Part shown: positions 36,582-47,668 of the stretch, piece after piece
Layout: each line of letters opens with the position of its first letter
Position numbering within the stretch: the stretch's first letter is position 1
NCBI RefSeq assembly: GCF_000264995.1
Contig: NW_006767436.1
Coordinates: forward strand, 1,576,800 to 1,640,799
DNA length: 64,000 nt
Direction: 5' to 3'
Source of the DNA: Punctularia strigosozonata HHB-11173 SS5
Taxonomy: Eukaryota; Basidiomycota; Agaricomycetes; Corticiales; Punctulariaceae
The notes under the pieces: model-generated
What the model was told of the DNA's origin: nothing
The model's database searches: none
What the model saw: the letters and a program-made list of their open reading frames with translations, nothing else
Translations under genes and position numbers: made by a program

Positions 36582-38120
36582 ATGTCTGGCAATTCCGATT
36601 CCTTGATCCACTCCGTTGCTGGTGCTGCAGGCGGAATTATAGCCATGACAGTCACATAGTGAGTATCGAACCTCCGACGCCCATACGTTATATACCGGAC
36701 GTCTGATCTGCGCAAGTCCCCTTATATTTCTGTCGACCCGCGCGGCTGTCGAGACCAAGAATGAACAGAAGGTCATACTAGGTTCTTGCTGCCGCCCGGA
36801 AATTGCACTGACATACATCTAGTCAGTTTACCTGGCAATATCCGACATTGTCGAGCGCGAAGGTGAGATCTCAATATCGGTCTGGAGATAATTCTGATGA
36901 TGGGAACCAGGTTTTCTCGGGCTATACAAGGGTTTGGTGAGCCGCGGGTTCGCTTGCTGGCCTCGTCCGAGCGCTGAACCAACTGGCTCTTAGAACTCCT
37001 CCCTTTTAGGTATCGCTGTGACCAATGGGTGCGTGCCAGTGCCAGCGATTTGTCTCCCTCCTGATGGTAGAACCTTTCTCTAGTGCTTATTACTACTTCT
37101 ATGAACGCACACGGGCTAGCATCCTCCGCGCCCGCGTGAGAGGGAAAGGGCTCAGTACGGTGGAATCGATGTTGGCAGGGCTGATTGCCGGTAACGATCC
37201 ATCATTGGACCCCCTATGGTATTCTTCATATCTTACCAGGTTCTGCAACATCCATCATCTCGAACCCAATCTGGGTTGTACAAACTCAGCAAGCTGTTCA
37301 TGGCATGCACGACGCCTCCAGCGCTTCACAACGACCAGCGAAGCGAAGCATGGTGGAGACTGTAGAACATATACTGCGCAAAGATGGCATCGGTGCCTTC
37401 TGGCGTGGCATAGGGGTTGGTCCATCGTGATATACCTTGCCCTGTATTTACCGAGCTCATAAGTTCCACAGCCTGCGTTGGTTCTTGTCATCAACCCCGT
37501 CTTACAATACACCGTTTTTGAACAGCTGAAGAACATTTTGATCAAGCGCCGTACCGCAGTTCTTCGGGCTGCTGGACAGACTGCGGCCGTAGCTATCTTG
37601 ACAGACTGGGATTTTTTCTTCCTCGGTGCACTCTCAAAATTAGGTCAGACATCACCTTATTCGACGATTCGAGCCTGATATACACATTGACACCCGCTAC
37701 TAGTTGCCACCTCGGTAACGTATCCATACATGTGAGCGTACCCCATCTTCCCTCTGGAAAAATCAATATTGCTAACTCCCTCTTCAGCGTTGTCAAGAGC
37801 AGGCTCCAAGCAGGCCAAGGAGAAGCGCTAAAATACAAGTCAGCAATCGATGGCCTTCTCACTATCGTGCGTAACGAGGGTGTGAGAGGTCTATATAAAG
37901 GAGTTGGTAGCAAGCTCCTCCAGAGCGTCTTGACTGCTGCCATACTGTTCGCTGGACAGGTAGGCTCTCCGTAAGCGTCTGAGGCACTTCTCTTATCCAT
38001 GCCTGATAGAGGAGGATATATGAGATCACGAAGAAGGTGCGTCGGTGTTTTTCGTATGCTATGCAGATTGGCCCATGTTATATGTTATCACAGGCCGTGA
38101 CTCCGGTGCTGTCGAAGTAA
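36582..38120 (+). CDS. Mitochondrial-carrier-family protein, peroxisomal adenine nucleotide type (Ant1/PMP47-like)
   Basis: Six-helix SLC25 carrier that probably exchanges ATP for AMP across the peroxisomal membrane to feed fatty-acid activation. The start at 36582 gives MSGNSDSLIHSVAGAAGGII. Three repeats can be read across many short introns: TYPLIFLSTRAAVETKNEQK, SNPIWVVQTQQAVHGMHDAS and TYPYIVVKSRLQAGQGEALK. Repeat ends show GLYKG and GVRGLYKGVGSKLLQSVL. The NPIWVV signature in the second repeat is typical of PMP47/Ant1 rather than of mitochondrial ADP/ATP carriers. The first repeat has a degenerate carrier motif, as in that subfamily. The tail is ITKKAVTPVLSK. The peroxisomal location is inferred from family. 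Confidence 0.85.
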
Positions 38121-38235
38121 ACTGAGCTGGCGTAGATTCAACCCAAGTATTGATGTGATGTCGGTTCAAAAGTGACTTTGTATAGCCAAGCTGAGAGGGT
38201 GTCCTCTAACGGCACCTGGATCCCTTATCCGTGTA

Positions 38236-38454
38236 CTGTAGTTTTTCGACCGTAAGTTCGGCCAGACCCCCTCCAAGTTCGGGACCGTGGGAAGTTCGCC
38301 AAGTGATCCTCGATCAGTTTGAATACTCCCACGGTTTGAATATGAGTCTCCCACAGTCAGTGATTGGGCAAAAGATCGGAAGGGACAGGGGACAAATGGG
38401 CAAATAGGCAGGTAGGTGGGGACAGGGGTCGAACTTACGGTCGAAAAACTACAG
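38236..38454. mobile_element. Non-autonomous DNA transposon (MITE), Tc1/mariner-like, TA duplication
   Basis: A 219-bp element whose ends are perfect inverted repeats: CTGTAGTTTTTCGACCGTAA continuing to GTTCG on the left, and its exact complement on the right (25 bp). It is flanked by TA on both sides (38234-38235 and 38455-38456), the target of Tc1/mariner elements. The interior has no open frame of note. It sits just past the 3' end of the carrier gene. Confidence 0.75.
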
Positions 38455-38610
38455 TATATGAAGATCTGTTATCTCAGATTCCGAACTCCAAGCCCTAGTG
38501 TGGATGTGGACGCAAGCCGCGACTCTCGATTATACACCCATTCACAGTTTCTTCATCCACGGGGTCACTCGACGACGTGAAAACGAAAGTGGCACTCAGC
38601 TGTAGCTCTC

Positions 38611-38634
38611 GGTAGGTAGGTAGGTAGGTAGGTA
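38611..38634 (+). repeat. (GGTA)n microsatellite
   Basis: Six tandem GGTA units between the MITE and the Helitron gene. Confidence 0.8.
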
Positions 38635-38683
38635 TAGATTAACGGCACCAGGACCCTAAACCTCGGTAAACTGTGACAAGACA

Positions 38684-38703
38684 CGCCGCGCTTCGCTGCG
38701 GCG
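38684..38703 (-). other. GC-rich stem-loop downstream of the Helitron helicase, possible 3'-terminal hairpin
   Basis: CGCCGC and GCGGCG arms enclose an 8-base loop, about 100 bp past the helicase stop on the same strand. Helitrons end with such a hairpin shortly before CTRR. Here the bases after the hairpin on the minus strand read TGTCTTGT, with CTTG in place of CTRR, so the terminus is not proven. Confidence 0.35.
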
Positions 38704-38802
38704 CACTTGGATTGGAGTCTTGCAAGTTTGTGGGAGGAAGGATGAATCATGCACAATGGATGAACAGGAAACGGTAGTTGTGATCACATTTCTCAATACA
38801 GA

Positions 38803-41800
38803 TTACAGAAGGATCTCGGGGTACGTTACATTTGGCGTTGTAAACTGCCCAGGAAGCATGCGAGCCATAGCATGAGACCGATGGTGGATTCGAGAGAGCG
38901 CCGTGTATAGCTGCCCATGAGAGAAAACAGGAGAAGTCAGATCAACACCCACTCGATCGAGGGTGAGGCCCTGACAACTGTTGAAGGTGGTCGCATACGC
39001 CGGAGCCAGTGGAAACTGTCTACGAAGTAAGGTATAGTTGGAGCCGGGCATAACGTAGGAAAAGCATATTCGCGGGATGAGAACTTCCTCGCGGGCAATG
39101 GGGCTTCCTGCCGCGTCTTCTTGCAGGATTTTGACGCCAATGAGGCGGGAGCCGATACTGGAGACGACCACACGGATGTTCTTCACCAGTCCATGGTCTG
39201 CGGATAGGTTGCGAAGGAGACGCATCATTGATCCAACCTTTACAAACAGGCAATGGGGGGGGAGGCCCGGGGGGGTGCGCCGTGCGGCATGATCAAGAAC
39301 GGCGTCTGGGGCATCTGCAGCATCCGTCCCGGCGTCGACAATTTCCTTGACAGTGTCAGCAGCGAGGTAAGAACGGTGTTCTCCTCGCAAGCGATCAAGG
39401 ATGACAGAGTTGTAAGCATCCACCTGTGCGTTGGTTGGTGCCAGTATCGCTCGTTTTGTACACGACATCGGACTCCGCAGCGTGTCGGAAGGGAAGACAA
39501 AGTCGATCAACCCGTCAGCCGTCGTCGTACTTCGAAGCATCGGCAGTGAGACATCTGGACCGGCACCGTCTCCGATATCATCAACGAAGGAAGCAAATTG
39601 CATGTCCTCCGCGTTTCGGACAGGATGAGTGAGCCGAAGGATGGTGAAGGAAGACCAGAGCGGCGAGGAGCGGATGGAGGCATCCACAATCTGTGATCGA
39701 GTACCATGTCGAATCACCGGACAGGTCTGCCTGAAGTCCCCAAGGAGAATAAGGCTCTTTCCCCCAAAGGGCAGGTTGATGCGTGTTACACGGCGGAGCG
39801 TGTCATCGACACATGCAAGGACAGCACGGTTAGCCATTGGTGCTTCATCCCAGATGAAGAGGCTGGTTTCACGAAGAAGCTCTGCTCGTGCGCTGGCATA
39901 TAGAATAGGAGATTCCAACATTTCACTGTGTTCATTTACAGGGACCTGAGAAGATGATGAGCTTGGCAGGAGGTAACAACACAGGAGAAGGCTTGACCTT
40001 GAAAGCAGAGTGAGTGGTCCTGCCGCCTTCGTATAACTGAGCAGCAAATGCAGAAGTGGCCGTTGGTATTACTATCCGGTGCATGGAACGTAACCAGTCG
40101 CAAACCACATTCACCAGAAAGGTCTTTCCCCTGCCAGCCTTGCCGTCAATGAACGCCAGCAGCTGATTCCCACTATTGATAGCACGAGTGATCCTGTCAA
40201 AAATGGCGGCTTGCGAAGGGGTGAAGGCACGGGAAAGAGATTCTGCTCGCTCTGCCAGTACCTCTGTGCGTGGAGCCCATTGGGTGAGCTCATGGATGAC
40301 CTCGCCAGGGAGGTGGTCGGGCTGAGGAAGGCCATAGTCAGACAGCTGCTTTCCGTATTCCTCAAGATAGCGTCCCAGTTCCTGCAAGGTGCACTCCCGC
40401 GCGATGTGCTCGCCCAGATTATTCTGTAGCCGAAAGTCCCGACTCATGTCATCATGGAAAGCCTCCCACAGGGTGATCGGAGATGGGATACAGTCATTAG
40501 TTAGGAGATGGATGAAAAGAACCCGGAGCTGTCTCGGTGTCTTCAGGGAGGTAATTGCTTCTCGCATGGCATATTCAGCCTCCGTGTCATTGCCAAGAAT
40601 CCCGAGCACGACAGCTGCTTCCTGGAAGGATCCACACCGATGGCCATCAACAACTGCCAGGTCCACAAACGATCGGGCAGGCCGTGACTGCAGCAGAAGG
40701 CGCAGATAGAACAATTCACCTGCAGATGGCCGGATGGGATGTAAACGTGTGATATGAGGATGGTCTGGTTGCCGAAGCACTGCAAGCATGCGTGGCTGCC
40801 CTGCCGGTGGCTGCAATGTAGGGAATACACGGTCCCGTCCAATGCGAGTGTTGTCCCATTTGACGTGATAGAATAGCTCATAGTAAGCCTGATAGGAAAG
40901 GGCATCAAATGACATATCTGTGTTGTTGTACCGGAATTCACTTAAAGGCCGAAGGAAGTACCGGTCAAGGAGCGACAGGGTACTCGCACTACCATCCAAC
41001 CGCATATATTGATGGCGACTGCGTGAGTTGGGAAGATGAATTGGAAGGCCATCAACGGCAGGCTGCTTGCTTGTCACTGTATAACCAAGGATGCGCCAGG
41101 CAGCTTCACCTGCTGACAGATATCTGCCATTTGCAGACAGGTAGTCTTCAATCTCATCGATGACCACATCTGATCCAGCTCCTCCATGTATCCGGTAGGA
41201 AGCACGATCCGGCCCTATGCTACGGGGTCAGAATTGTCACAGTAAGTTAACACATAATAGTGAATACCCTTGTGGATGTATTTGAAAATGTACTGAAAGA
41301 ATTGTGAGCTGTTCGCTCCTTCCCAGTTGATGTGGCACTGAAACTCGCGGAGAGATTGGAGGAAGTACGGGACAACCCAGGCGTCATCAGGTCCACGACG
41401 ACGATAATGGACCCTGCCTTCTGTGTCAATGGTCGTTGCAGGCTGTATAGGATGTGGATAACGAAAGCGACAGTGACCGGTCCTTTTAGGATCACAGTAT
41501 TTGGGGAGGGAAGTCGCAGATCCATGATTATGGATCATATATTTGGTGACGAGAGCACGATCGGCAGGTTCAACAGGCATTTCTGCAGATATCACAGAGT
41601 CTATGCTGACAGCGTCCAAAAAATTGTGCTCGTACTTGATCAGGATATGTGCGTGTGGTAGACCGCGTTTTTGGAACTCAATCCGCTGTATAGCATATAC
41701 GACAGCACCTGCGTTCGGGAAGAAGGTCTTGAGCCGTGCCATGAACCGGCTGACTCTGCGTTTGAAGACGCGAGCAATGAGAATCGGCTGATCGTGCCAT

Positions 41801-42945
41801 TTCTGACCGGGCCGCAGCTGAGAGGTGATTTCGGGCCAGTCGGGATTGCATGTCATGGTGATGAAGAACGTCGGCGGACCTCGTGAAGCAGCAATGGCCA
41901 GTGCATCCGCAATCTGTTCCGAAACCCAGCGAGCAGATCCAAGGAAGGAGGAGGGGAGGTAGACATTTTGGCTTGCCTCAACATCAGGGATGTCCATGAG
42001 TCGAGCATCTTCCTGCCTGATACGCTCCTGATTGTTACGAATGTAATTGAGCCGACATTCAATGTTGCGGCTGAACATGTCGACCAGATACTCGTTGGTG
42101 AGACGGCCAAATATGATAAATCGTGGTTCACGAAGCAACCTCGCACGGTAAAACCAGATCTGAGTGGTGGCAACCTCACGCTCATCGACTTGTCTTGGAA
42201 GAATCCTTTCACCCGAATCTGTGATTCCCCAGCCGAGACTTCCATGGGGAAAGAGGAGAGGATATCCAAGAGGCTCCCAGAGGCGGCTGGTGTGTGCAAT
42301 AGACATTTCCCTGCCATCATTTCTGGTCACGACCAAGCTACGCCCACAGACCTCAGACGCCGTTGTGTTGTCAAAGCTGAGAATAGCAGCGAGTTCGGTA
42401 GAATGACCATCATCTCGTAAGACAATCTGTGCTGAAGGGAAGTTATGTGGGGATATCACGGAGAGGGCACGGAGCCCAGCAGCGAATGGGTTGCACAGGA
42501 GAAGGGCTGTTGTCAGAGATGTCAGCCATTCCTGCGGGATGTCCGATGCAAGGTTCTGGTGAGGGAAGGCATCGGCAAGGAGGCCATCAAACAAAAACCA
42601 TCGGATGCCAGAGTTACGGTGGCTTGGCCTGACACAATGGTAGACCTTTCCTTGAATTGCAAACATCCCACCATGTGTCTGCGGAAATCTCATGCTGGTC
42701 TCGAGGGCTGCAAATGAGACCATGAGGTTAAGCTTGCGGGAGAGAATAGAGATCTGCGGGTGGTTGATGAATGCATCGTATTGAGGAGGAAGGGGAGGGA
42801 GGCGAGGGACATCACCAAGGCGGCGCCCACGTGCACAGCAGAACTCGGAGCGCTCATCGGTGAGCAGTTGTACTCCACAGAATGGACACTGCCGGTCCCA
42901 TCGCAGAATACATGGGGCAGCTTGCATAACTGTCCAGGTAGCCAT
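38803..42945 (-). CDS. Helitron transposase: HUH Rep endonuclease plus PIF1-like helicase
   Basis: Catalyses rolling-circle transposition. Exons 41268-42945, 39998-41214 and 38803-39945 give 1345 residues in frame, with introns of 53 and 52 nt. The N-terminus has a CxxC pair (CPFCGVQLL, then FCCARGRRL). The Helitron-like N domain follows (FIIFGRLTNEYLVDMFSRNI). The HUH motif is RGLPHAHILIKYE. The catalytic tyrosine region is FFQYIFKYIHKG (YxxKY). The helicase begins with Walker A FIDGKAGRGKTFLVN, continues with HSAFKV joined to PVNEHSEM, Walker B LFIWDEAPMANRAVL, and motif III LLGDFRQTCPVIRHG. The late motif is TFNSCQGLTLDRVGVDL. No internal stop is seen. The Walker A spelling GKAGRGKT differs from the usual GGTGKT. 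Confidence 0.92.
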
Positions 42946-43114
42946 GACAAAAGAGTGCTTCAGGGGATAGTATAAAGCACATATACTTATACATCAACGT
43001 CTGCAGTCTGAGTGATGCAACATGCAAGATAACAGTATTACAGTGTTTCAGGCGAATGAGTGAGACGGCTTGAACAATAGCATAAGCAAACAATGTCTCT
43101 AAGCAGGCCAAAAC

Positions 43115-43903
43115 TCACTTTGCAATGTCGTAACATTGGCGGATGAGACCCGGATGACGGAGGGCGGTATCATCCGCAGGCATGGTTGTGATCACCATGC
43201 CCAGACCATCTGGATCTACGTGTGACAATTGCAACATGTGTTCATAAACGGGGGCAAGGGTGGAGCTGTACATCAAGAATGCCGTGACCCCCGTGTGGTC
43301 AGAAAGAAAGGCCAGCGAGCTTAGCTGAGGGCATGTGCGGTAGACTTGGTTTGGGCGCAAACCCCATGCGGTGTGCGAGAACGTAAGTAAGAACCAAGCT
43401 AGTGCCGCCGTTCCAGTGCCAGGATCTGTAAGAAGACGAACGCGGAGGGCATAGGTTGCAGCATTGGACGGGATCTTGGCATCGATTTTGTCCCAGAGGA
43501 TAAGCGCACGAAGGCGGAGGGGAATGGATGGCGCTTGACAGGCTTGATCGTATGGCCGGTTTGGGTTCTGTATGCTGTAAGACCATGACAAAGGACTAAT
43601 GTAGGAAACATACCTCGAGATGGTACCACAAAATAGGGTACGCTTCACCGATACCCATACTAACACCAAGGTTGGTGTCCCTTAGAATCTCAGTTGCATC
43701 CCGGAAGTACGATGTATTGGATGGCAGCTTCAGAGATGAGATTGCTGAGGATAAACGGTCACTGTCTGAGAATATGGACTACACGCTTTGTGGCTTACAC
43801 GCGGAGCGTCTGTTGAGCGGGGACAGGCAGATGGTCGGCATGCCAGTGGCGGGATTGAAAGAGGACGGTGCAGGTAGATACAGGACTGGAAATCACAGCA
43901 CAT
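43115..43903 (-). CDS. Hypothetical protein upstream of the Helitron helicase
   Basis: Not recognised. A three-exon model (43801-43903, 43614-43765 and 43115-43567) gives 235 residues in frame. The first intron would be only 35 nt, so the start is uncertain. The clearest reading begins YFRDATEILRDTNLGVSMGI and crosses the second intron as YPILWYHLE then NPNRPYDQACQAPS. Further on are ALILWDKIDAKIPSNAATY and RVRLLTDPGTGTAALAWFLL. The end is LRHPGLIRQCYDIAK. It has mixed alpha/beta character, with no membrane helix or zinc motif. Its stop lies 170 bp upstream of the helicase start on the same strand. It could be Helitron cargo or a standard accessory gene of this Helitron lineage. Confidence 0.45.
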
Positions 43904-44130
43904 AGTCTCAGGGCGAAAGATCCTTTTGTGTGCAGAAAGCTGGAATGAGACATGAGCAGTCGAGGGACACAGCAGGAGCACAGGAGACGTGGGAGCGGGC
44001 AGGTGCCGCCACAATGCAAACTTTTTTTAAGTCATATGCAGTATACAGAAGCTATCACTTATATTTATCAGGCAGAAACACGAGTCATGAAGACATAGCA
44101 TAAGTACGCTGAGCCATTGAATAAATACAT

Positions 44131-45580
44131 TCACACGAATTTATCTGAGTTGCAAGAATCCTGGGACAACGGCATTAGCTTGTTTTCGGACTTATAACAG
44201 GCATAGCACATACATATCTTCTTCACACGCCGCTTTCCCTTCACTTTCTCAGACATCTGAGGTACAACGGGGATGGAGTCGTCTGCATCAACAGCATCCG
44301 CAGCAGCGTTGTCAGCAGCAGAGGACAGGGAAGAGAGTGCGGAGAGCGAGGACTCGGAGTCAGCCAATGTACCACCTTGATGGATGTATTCCTCCAGCGC
44401 GGCTTGGACAGCGGTATCAATAGTGGTGGAGGTGGGCGCAACAGGGACCACAGCCGATGCAGGTGTAGATGACTGCTGTCTGCGCCGTGGAGAAGGAGTC
44501 TTGCGAGCTGTGGTGAATACTTGGATCAGCAACGGCGACAACGATCTGGTCAAGGTACATACGTGTGGGGGTAGGGGTGGAGGTGGGTTCGACAACAGAC
44601 ATTGGCAGGGCTGCAGCCTGGAGAGCAGCTAACAGGAACGTCAGGCGAGATGTGTGGATCGAGTGAGAAACACATACACGTCGACGGTACTGTAACAGTG
44701 GCAGTGGATGCAGTCGCTGGTGCATACAAAATGATTCAGAAGCGATGGGACCGGGCAGGAATGGACACGTACCACCGCGAACAGACTTGGGGGACGCCAT
44801 AGCAAACCTGCGCTTCTTGGACGGTGAAGGAGAATCCACACCGGGTCCACCACCTGGACCGGAACGTGGGTTGGCTCCTGTAGCGGCTCCCCCACCACCA
44901 AGCTGAGCACCAAGCCACAATGATTCGAGCTGCAAGCGAAGAATACCCTGCTGCTCTACATCTTGAACGCGGCAGAGCGTATACACAGAGGTGTTTGGCC
45001 ATGGCATTGGGGACTTCGCCCAGCGTTTACCACCAGGGACGATGATGCTGAAAGTTCATGTAAGCATACAGTTGAACATCAAACGACTGTATCCTCACCG
45101 ATGCACACAATCAACATTACCATCACGAAGCCACTCAGAGACGGATAGGTTGAAGAAACGGGACTCCCCATCAGCACATGGAGCTGGCGCATTCTGTACG
45201 CGACCTAGAGCAAATATAATGGGGGCACCTATATCGGGAATACCCCGCTCGTATGCCTCCAAGTCCGTGACGTCGCCAGGGAATGGGCTGAGGACAATGG
45301 CGTCGATCATGACTTCAGAGGACGAGATGGTTGAGTTATAGAAGGTATAAGCCTTTCCCAGCACCAAAGCGACGGTGCCATCAGGAAGAGGCAGAGCACT
45401 ACGTGGGGTCCATTGGCGAACGGTGGTGTCGATGAGGGTACCAGTTGGCGTTGACAGTACAGCGTCATAGATGGCATAAGTGGAAGGCGTGGACGACGAT
45501 GGACGGTTGACCTCTTCCGTGCGATAGCCAGAGAGCGCGAGGACTGCGAGAATCATGTTTGACGACATGGCGACGTGCAT
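44131..45580 (-). CDS. Hypothetical beta-rich (possible OB-fold) protein linked to the Helitron
   Basis: Exons 45099-45580, 44773-45047, 44563-44628 and 44131-44519 give 243 residues in frame, with GT-AG introns of 51, 144 and 43 nt. The N-terminal 160 residues alternate short hydrophobic strands, for example GTVALVLGKAYTFYNSTI, VMIDAIVLSPFPGDVTDLEA and DIGAPIIFALGRVQNAP, which suggests a small beta-barrel like ssDNA-binding OB folds. Next is IIVPGGKRWAKSPMPWPNTS, a Gly-rich linker and a basic patch (SPSKKRRFAMASPKSVRG). The tail has KTPSPRRRQQSS, an acidic Ser/Ala run, then KGKRRVKKICMCYACYK. Nuclear targeting and DNA binding are inferences. RPA-like OB proteins occur in some plant and animal Helitrons, which makes that role plausible here. 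Confidence 0.5.
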
Positions 45581-46793
45581 GGAGAGGGACACACCTGTAA
45601 GACCACGACCACTATATAATCAGCCATCGCCAATCCCGGATCTGAGAGACATACTGAGACAGCCATCTTGGGGCGACGAACAGGGTGAACAATGTCAGTA
45701 GTCTCAGAAATGGATCACTTATTGTAACCTCCAGACAGTACTGATGGTCCGGCGCAATGAGTCCATTCGTACTGAAAGCTGTGCGAAGGGAGAGGGTAAG
45801 GTGCACATCGTACGAATAAGAGCGTGCTCTTGATCCTGCCCCGCTCGCAGAGCTCTGAAGTAACGTGCTAGTACACTCGCAGGACCATTGGCTGACGTTG
45901 TCACTGAAGATTGACGGCGAGCAAGCCGCGTAGAACGGAAGGTCGTCGACAGGTAGGGCTTATTGCGCGAATTCGCGCACGAAGCTCAGCACTGCCTTGG
46001 AGCATTGGACTTAGCTGTACAAACACTGAAAAGACGATTTGGACTCGAGCAAAGCAGTTGGTCACGAGTTTTAGATTGCTCGATCCCAAAACCGAGTTTT
46101 TCCAATTCCCGGACTCGCCGAAAACGGAGATCGGATCGAGGCTTCAAACGTCTCACTCAATACAAAAGAGAAGACAATAACGAGTGCATGTCGTGCAACT
46201 GTGATGTCATTGCTATGGCTTCGACGCGCTGAGGACAGCCAGAGTCTTATCGTGACATAGGATACAGGAATGTCTGGCAGTATGCCCCGTAGCCCTACGT
46301 CACGCTCATGTGTGCGACGCACTGCGTGTCGTTAATGAACAATAGCTTTATTGTGAGTGAATGAGACAACAAAGGTATCACAGGTGCCTAATTCAATCTG
46401 CAGGCACAGATCTACGTCCAAATATCGGGCGAAGCCCCATGGACCGTGCACACTCTTTTGTGCGTGCGCTCTGGTTTGATGCTCGGTATTTCTGCCCTAG
46501 ATGGTGGATGAAATGGACGGAACGCGCCTGCATAGGTGAAGAATGAGCAGGAAGGCGGTAGGTTGCAAGCAATCGTAACACACGAGTGTGGCAAATGCAT
46601 AAGGCCATTGTCAACAACGTTTGCACTGTTGGTGGTGCCGGACTTCGACCCGTGAATCATGTCAGTGAAGTCACCGTAAACACAGCGTGAATGTGAAGTG
46701 AACGCAAATACAATGGGTCACGTACCGAGTTTACCGTAGTCGCACCGGAGCGCAGTGATCACATCAACATGCGGCCCAGAGGCGCGCACTTCA
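45581..46793. other. Gene-free stretch upstream of the Helitron-linked ORFs
   Basis: About 1.2 kb with only short open frames that I do not recognise. It contains the first copy of the 93-bp palindrome-bearing repeat (45957-46049). The 5' end of the Helitron may lie in this interval but I could not place it. Confidence 0.45.
45957..46049 (+). repeat. Dispersed 93-bp repeat, copy 1, with perfect 14-bp palindrome
   Basis: Begins GGCTTATTGCGCGAATTCGC and ends GGACTCGAG. GCGCGAATTCGCGC at 45965-45978 is self-complementary. A second copy of the same length lies at 47669-47761 in the same orientation. Outer parts match closely (27 of the first 30 bases; 12 of the last 13), and GTACAAACACTGAAAA is shared with a one-base shift. 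Confidence 0.65.
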
Positions 46794-47449
46794 CGTAGCT
46801 GGGTTTCTGGCGAGGGCACAGGGGATGTTGATGATGACATAGATGAGCGCCGGGAAGATCTATAGCGGTCGTCTGCCATACAGTTTGGAAAGTGGTGACC
46901 ATGCCAACGCGCCAATGCTACGATAGGTGAAGCTCAGCGATAACGTAAAAAGGGGATCGAATAATGCAAATACATACCCAAATTTGATAACCATGAAGGA
47001 TATTGAGAGTGCGACGAGACGTGGAACTCTTCTTGGAGGTCGTAGAAATTGCCAGCGACGACGGCGGAGCTGAACGCGACCAAGATGACGGACATAGCTG
47101 CGAGGGCGGCTATGTACCACCGGTAAGCGTTGATGAGGTTACGCGGATCTTTGGGGTCATCCTCCTTCCATGTAACGATCATCATGTCCTTGAGCTTCAT
47201 CACCTTTTCCGTGTGCGCGAGGACGGTCGGAGTACGGAGTAGGCACGAAGGCACGGGGTGAAGTGCCTCCTTGCCACGGATGTAACCCTCGGCGGTAAAC
47301 AGACGGTACTCGTCGGTCATAATGCCGACCTTGATATTGGTCACGGCGGCAGGGAAGGACATATACACGGTCTTCAAGTCATGCGGAGGCGGTGCCGAGA
47401 TCAGCGGATGACTTGAACACAGGACAGAAGTATGCTGCAGTGCACTCAC
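46794..47449 (-). pseudogene. Truncated MFS transporter gene fragment (N-terminal region)
   Basis: The minus strand encodes the cytoplasmic N-terminus and first helices of a major-facilitator transporter of the DHA1 type. DDPKDPRNLINAYRWYIAAL is followed by MSVILVAFSSAVVAGNFYDL and EEFHVS, then after a frame change VALSISFMVIKFG. An intron of about 65 nt is retained, with GTATGT donor and TCGTAG acceptor, leading to IGALAWSPLSKLYGRRPL. An in-frame stop follows, and in the same frame IFPALIYVIINIPCALARNP. Similarity then ends abruptly; the remaining eight or so helices are missing. The retained intron shows a DNA-level copy rather than a retrocopy. It could be the remnant of a resident gene or a captured fragment. 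Confidence 0.65.
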
Positions 47450-47668
47450 GATGCGTTCTGCATGCTTTGAAGTCGGTCGTACATTCTATGCGTGCTGGTC
47501 AAACACCGTGCCAGTGCAACACATGTGGGATATGACGTGGTGGTGGATCCCTCTCAATTCCTGGTGTTGGTGCATCCGGAAGATGCTTGCGCAGTGTCGC
47601 CATAAGAGAACGCTTTCAAGGAAGCTGTATATGATCCTACAGCCGTTTATTGAGCTTGCAGACGAGGA

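Larger units (their letters stand above)
38684..45580 (-). mobile_element. Helitron (rolling-circle DNA transposon), coding core with companion ORFs; ends not fixed
   Basis: The span covers the Rep/helicase gene, two upstream genes on the same strand, and a candidate terminal hairpin. I could not identify a convincing 5' TC end or a 3' CTRR end, so both limits are provisional. Whether the two upstream genes are cargo or part of the standard element is inferred from strand and spacing. The helicase frame is whole, so the copy looks young and may be autonomous. Confidence 0.6.

Noticed and set aside
38611-38634. GGTA array as a CRISPR-like or telomere-like repeat
   Set aside because: Simple tetranucleotide microsatellite without spacers; CRISPR arrays are not expected in a fungal nucleus.
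44680-44689. 10-nt micro-exon in the OB-like Helitron-linked gene
   Set aside because: Including it breaks the frame; direct splicing from 44773 to 44628 keeps the frame and closes the gene as a multiple of three.
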